Source: RGIG4103 sp045644605
Lineage (GTDB): Bacteria; Bacillota; Clostridia; RUG12999
Assembly (NCBI GenBank): GCA_045644605.1
Contig: JAZRHB010000112.1
Span: forward strand, 1 to 14,762
Direction of reading: 5' to 3'
Length of the DNA: 14,762 bases
Shown piece by piece: positions 12,909-14,762 of the stretch. How positions within the stretch are numbered: position 1 is the stretch's first letter; every line of letters starts with the position of its first letter. The translations under genes were made by a program, and so were the position numbers. The notes below the pieces were generated by a model. That model was given only the letters and a program-made list of their open reading frames with translations. It was not told where the DNA came from and made no database searches.

Positions 12909-13565
12909 ATGATTGATGACAGTGTAGCATCGGCGGAGATAACGCAGTATCTGCGCTCACTCTTAACGCCGAATGATGAGTTTTTAAGAGAGCTTGAAAA
13001 AGAGGCTCTTGATAAATATATTCCCGTAATCCAGCCCGAAGTTGTTCAGCTTCTTCGTGTTATCATAAAAACGGCAGGTGTTAAAAATCTGCTTGAAATC
13101 GGCACGGCAATAGGATATTCGGCAATAAATTTTGCGCGCGAATGTGAAAGTGTTGTAACTGTAGAACGTGACGAAGAAATGGTAAAACGTGCAAAAGAAA
13201 ATATAGCATCGGCGGGACTTGAGAATAAAATAACTGTGGTGTGCGGCGATGCCCTTGAGGTTATGGCAGGGGACGGCGGCACCTATGATATGATATTTAT
13301 TGATGCAGCAAAAGGGCAGTACATAAAATTTCTGCCCGAATGTAAACGCCTTTTGAAAGATGGCGGCATACTTGTGTCCGATAATGTGCTTTACAGAGGC
13401 ACCGTTGCAAAAGACGGATTTATCCCAAGAAAGCACAGGACAATAATAACAAACTTAAAACAGTATTTATACGAAATTTCAAACGATAAAGAACTTACCA
13501 CCTCAATACTTCCAATAGGTGATGGGGTGGCAATAAGCAGGAAAGGCACGGATGATAATGCATAA
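12909..13565 (+). CDS. trmR: tRNA 5-hydroxyuridine methyltransferase (O-methyltransferase family)
   Basis: A 218-residue class I O-methyltransferase. In B. subtilis the homologue TrmR (YrrM) methylates 5-hydroxyuridine at the tRNA wobble position to 5-methoxyuridine. SAM motif I is LLEIGTAIGYS (61-71), with Glu86 in VTVERDE as the ribose contact. The divalent-metal ligands are Asp132 in FIDAAKGQY and Asp158-Asn159 in VSDNVLYRG. The ATG at 12909 has an AGGAG site at 12897-12901; an upstream in-frame ATG at 12870 lies inside mltG. The family also includes catechol- and caffeoyl-type enzymes, so the tRNA role depends partly on the adjacent U32 gene, whose start overlaps this stop. That neighbourhood makes the call strong. 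Confidence 0.88.
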   Translation: MIDDSVASAEITQYLRSLLTPNDEFLRELEKEALDKYIPVIQPEVVQLLRVIIKTAGVKNLLEIGTAIGYSAINFARECESVVTVERDEEMVKRAKENIASAGLENKITVVCGDALEVMAGDGGTYDMIFIDAAKGQYIKFLPECKRLLKDGGILVSDNVLYRGTVAKDGFIPRKHRTIITNLKQYLYEISNDKELTTSILPIGDGVAISRKGTDDNA

Positions 13566-14762
13566 AGTTGAACTTCTGGCACCGGCAGGTAGTCTTGAAA
13601 AACTTAAAATTGCGGTTATGTACGGTGCGGATGCCGTATACGTTGGCGGCGAGGAGTTTTCTCTTCGTGAAGCGGCGGAAAATTTTACCCTTGACGAGCT
13701 GCGTGAAGGGGTAGCCTATGCGCATAAATACGGCGCAAAGGTATATGTAACAATAAACATTATTGCACATAACAGCGATATTGATGAAATAAAAAAATAT
13801 GTAAACGAGCTTTCGAAAATTGATATTGACGGCGTTATTGTTGCGGATATGGGTGTGTTTATGATTATCCGTGAAATTGCACCTCATATTGATATTCACG
13901 TCAGCACACAGGCAAATTCACTTAACTATGTTACCGCACAGACCTGGTACAAAATGGGTGCAAAACGTGTTGTGCTTGCAAGAGAATTAACTATAGAAGA
14001 AGTGCGTGAAATAAGGGATAAAACCCCTGTAGGGCTTGAGCTTGAAATGTTTGTTCACGGTGCTATGTGTATGTCCTATTCGGGCAGATGTCTGCTCAGT
14101 AACTATATGGCAGACCGCGACAGCAATAAAGGCGCATGCGCACAGCCGTGCAGATGGAAATATAACCTTGTGGAAGAGCTTCGACCCGGCGAATATATGC
14201 CCGTATATGAAAACGACAGAGGCACATTTATATTTAACTCCAAGGATTTGTGCCTTATCCGCCATATTCCCGAAATTGTGGAAGCGGGTGTTGTAAGTCT
14301 TAAAATTGAGGGCAGAGTGAAAAGTGAATATTATGTTGCATCTGTTGTTAAAGCATACAGAGAAGCACTTGACGCATATTATGCCGACCCCGAAAATTAT
14401 AAACTTGACCCGAAGCTTTATGACGAGCTTAAAAAAGTAAGTCATAGAGAATACTGGGAAGGCTTTTGTTTCGGTCAGCCGAGTATCGTAGGTCAGGTTT
14501 TCGGAAGTTCATCATATATAAGAGAATATGATATTGTCGGTATTGTAAAAGGATATGAAGAAGAAACCGGCATTACAATTGTTGAGCAAAGAAACCGATT
14601 TTTCGTTGGCGATGAGGTGGAAATAATTTCGCCGCTTGTACCGGGATTTACAACCCACAGCGTTGATTTCCTGCAGGATGAAAAAGGTTTTGATATAACA
14701 AATGCGCCGCATGCGGCAATGACGGTAAGGATGAATTTCGGAAAGAAAGTTGCCGTAAATTC
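13558..14762 (+). CDS. trhP: U32 family protein, tRNA hydroxylation protein P-like, 3' end missing
   Basis: Reads open from the ATG at 13558 to the window edge (401 codons). TrhP-type proteins (YrrN/YrrO in B. subtilis, YegQ in E. coli) make 5-hydroxyuridine at the tRNA wobble position. The name 'peptidase U32' is historical. The N-terminus VELLAPAGSLEKLKIAVMYG is followed by GADAVYVGG. The U32 signature EMFVHGAMCMSYSGRCLLS lies near residues 162-180, and with NKGACAQPCRWKY it gives the four conserved cysteines expected to hold an iron-sulfur cluster. Family members are about 400-450 residues, so little is missing. The start overlaps the trmR stop by 8 bp, with AGGAAAGG at 13539-13546. B. subtilis splits this job between two genes; the next gene lies outside the window. 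Confidence 0.9.
   Translation, partial: MHKVELLAPAGSLEKLKIAVMYGADAVYVGGEEFSLREAAENFTLDELREGVAYAHKYGAKVYVTINIIAHNSDIDEIKKYVNELSKIDIDGVIVADMGVFMIIREIAPHIDIHVSTQANSLNYVTAQTWYKMGAKRVVLARELTIEEVREIRDKTPVGLELEMFVHGAMCMSYSGRCLLSNYMADRDSNKGACAQPCRWKYNLVEELRPGEYMPVYENDRGTFIFNSKDLCLIRHIPEIVEAGVVSLKIEGRVKSEYYVASVVKAYREALDAYYADPENYKLDPKLYDELKKVSHREYWEGFCFGQPSIVGQVFGSSSYIREYDIVGIVKGYEEETGITIVEQRNRFFVGDEVEIISPLVPGFTTHSVDFLQDEKGFDITNAPHAAMTVRMNFGKKVAVN

Noticed and set aside
13987..14445. A 152-codon minus-strand frame opposite the U32 gene
   Set aside because: It lies fully inside the strongly supported U32 coding region and has no domain features; antisense shadow.
1..14762. tRNA or rRNA genes, phage genes, insertion-sequence transposases
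   Set aside because: Looked for cloverleaf-type sequences with GGTTCGA-like arms and for transposase or integrase motifs in the translated frames; none were seen.

Overview
The window looks like chromosome from an AT-rich member of the Bacillota, class Clostridia, probably a gut-type lineage. The evidence is strong GGAGG-type ribosome binding sites, dense co-directional operons, several sigma-A promoters with an extended TGnTATAAT -10 box, and gene content: a PhoU-tailed Na/Pi transporter, a COG2509-type flavoprotein, and an mltG-trmR-U32 cluster like Bacillus subtilis yrrL-yrrM-yrrN/O. I could not run database searches, so family assignments rest on motifs read by eye.

Layout. 1-206 (minus): the 5' end of purC, leaving the window. 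371-4012 (plus): an operon of Na/Pi cotransporter, histidine phosphatase and SPFH/band-7 protein, with a clear promoter and a strong terminator. 4038-6500 (plus): an alpha/beta hydrolase with its own promoter, then a large FAD-dependent dehydrogenase, ending in a terminator shared with a convergent gene. 6502-8311: a TetR-type regulator (minus) divergent from two coupled genes for uncharacterised membrane proteins (plus). The 120-bp gap between them carries overlapping promoters and two copies of a CCAACRCTTGT motif. 8312-8411: a GC-rich bulged hairpin, a second hairpin and a bidirectional terminator. 8413-10297 (minus): a methyltransferase with a TrpR/YerC-like N-terminal extension, followed by a MurR/RpiR regulator. 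10369-10541: an unusual chain of mini-hairpins joined by ATGAATT linkers. 10576-14762 (plus): PHP-domain protein, mltG, trmR and a U32-family tRNA hydroxylation protein (trhP-like), all overlapping or tightly spaced, running off the window.

How the genes work together. The last operon joins cell-wall synthesis (MltG) to a tRNA wobble-uridine pathway: TrhP-type proteins make 5-hydroxyuridine and TrmR methylates it to 5-methoxyuridine. The PHP protein at its head is translationally coupled to mltG, and its role is unknown. The first operon puts phosphate transport next to a phosphatase-fold protein and a membrane scaffold protein. The TetR cassette looks like a self-contained regulated membrane module of unknown function.

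The most unusual sequence is the hairpin array at 10369-10541. Four ATGAATT linkers on the left mirror four AATTCAT (one AATCCAT) linkers on the right about a common centre near 10454. Each interval between linkers holds its own small inverted repeat, so the element can be drawn as a spine of 7-bp helices with paired side hairpins. It lies mostly in the predicted 5' leader of the methyltransferase operon.
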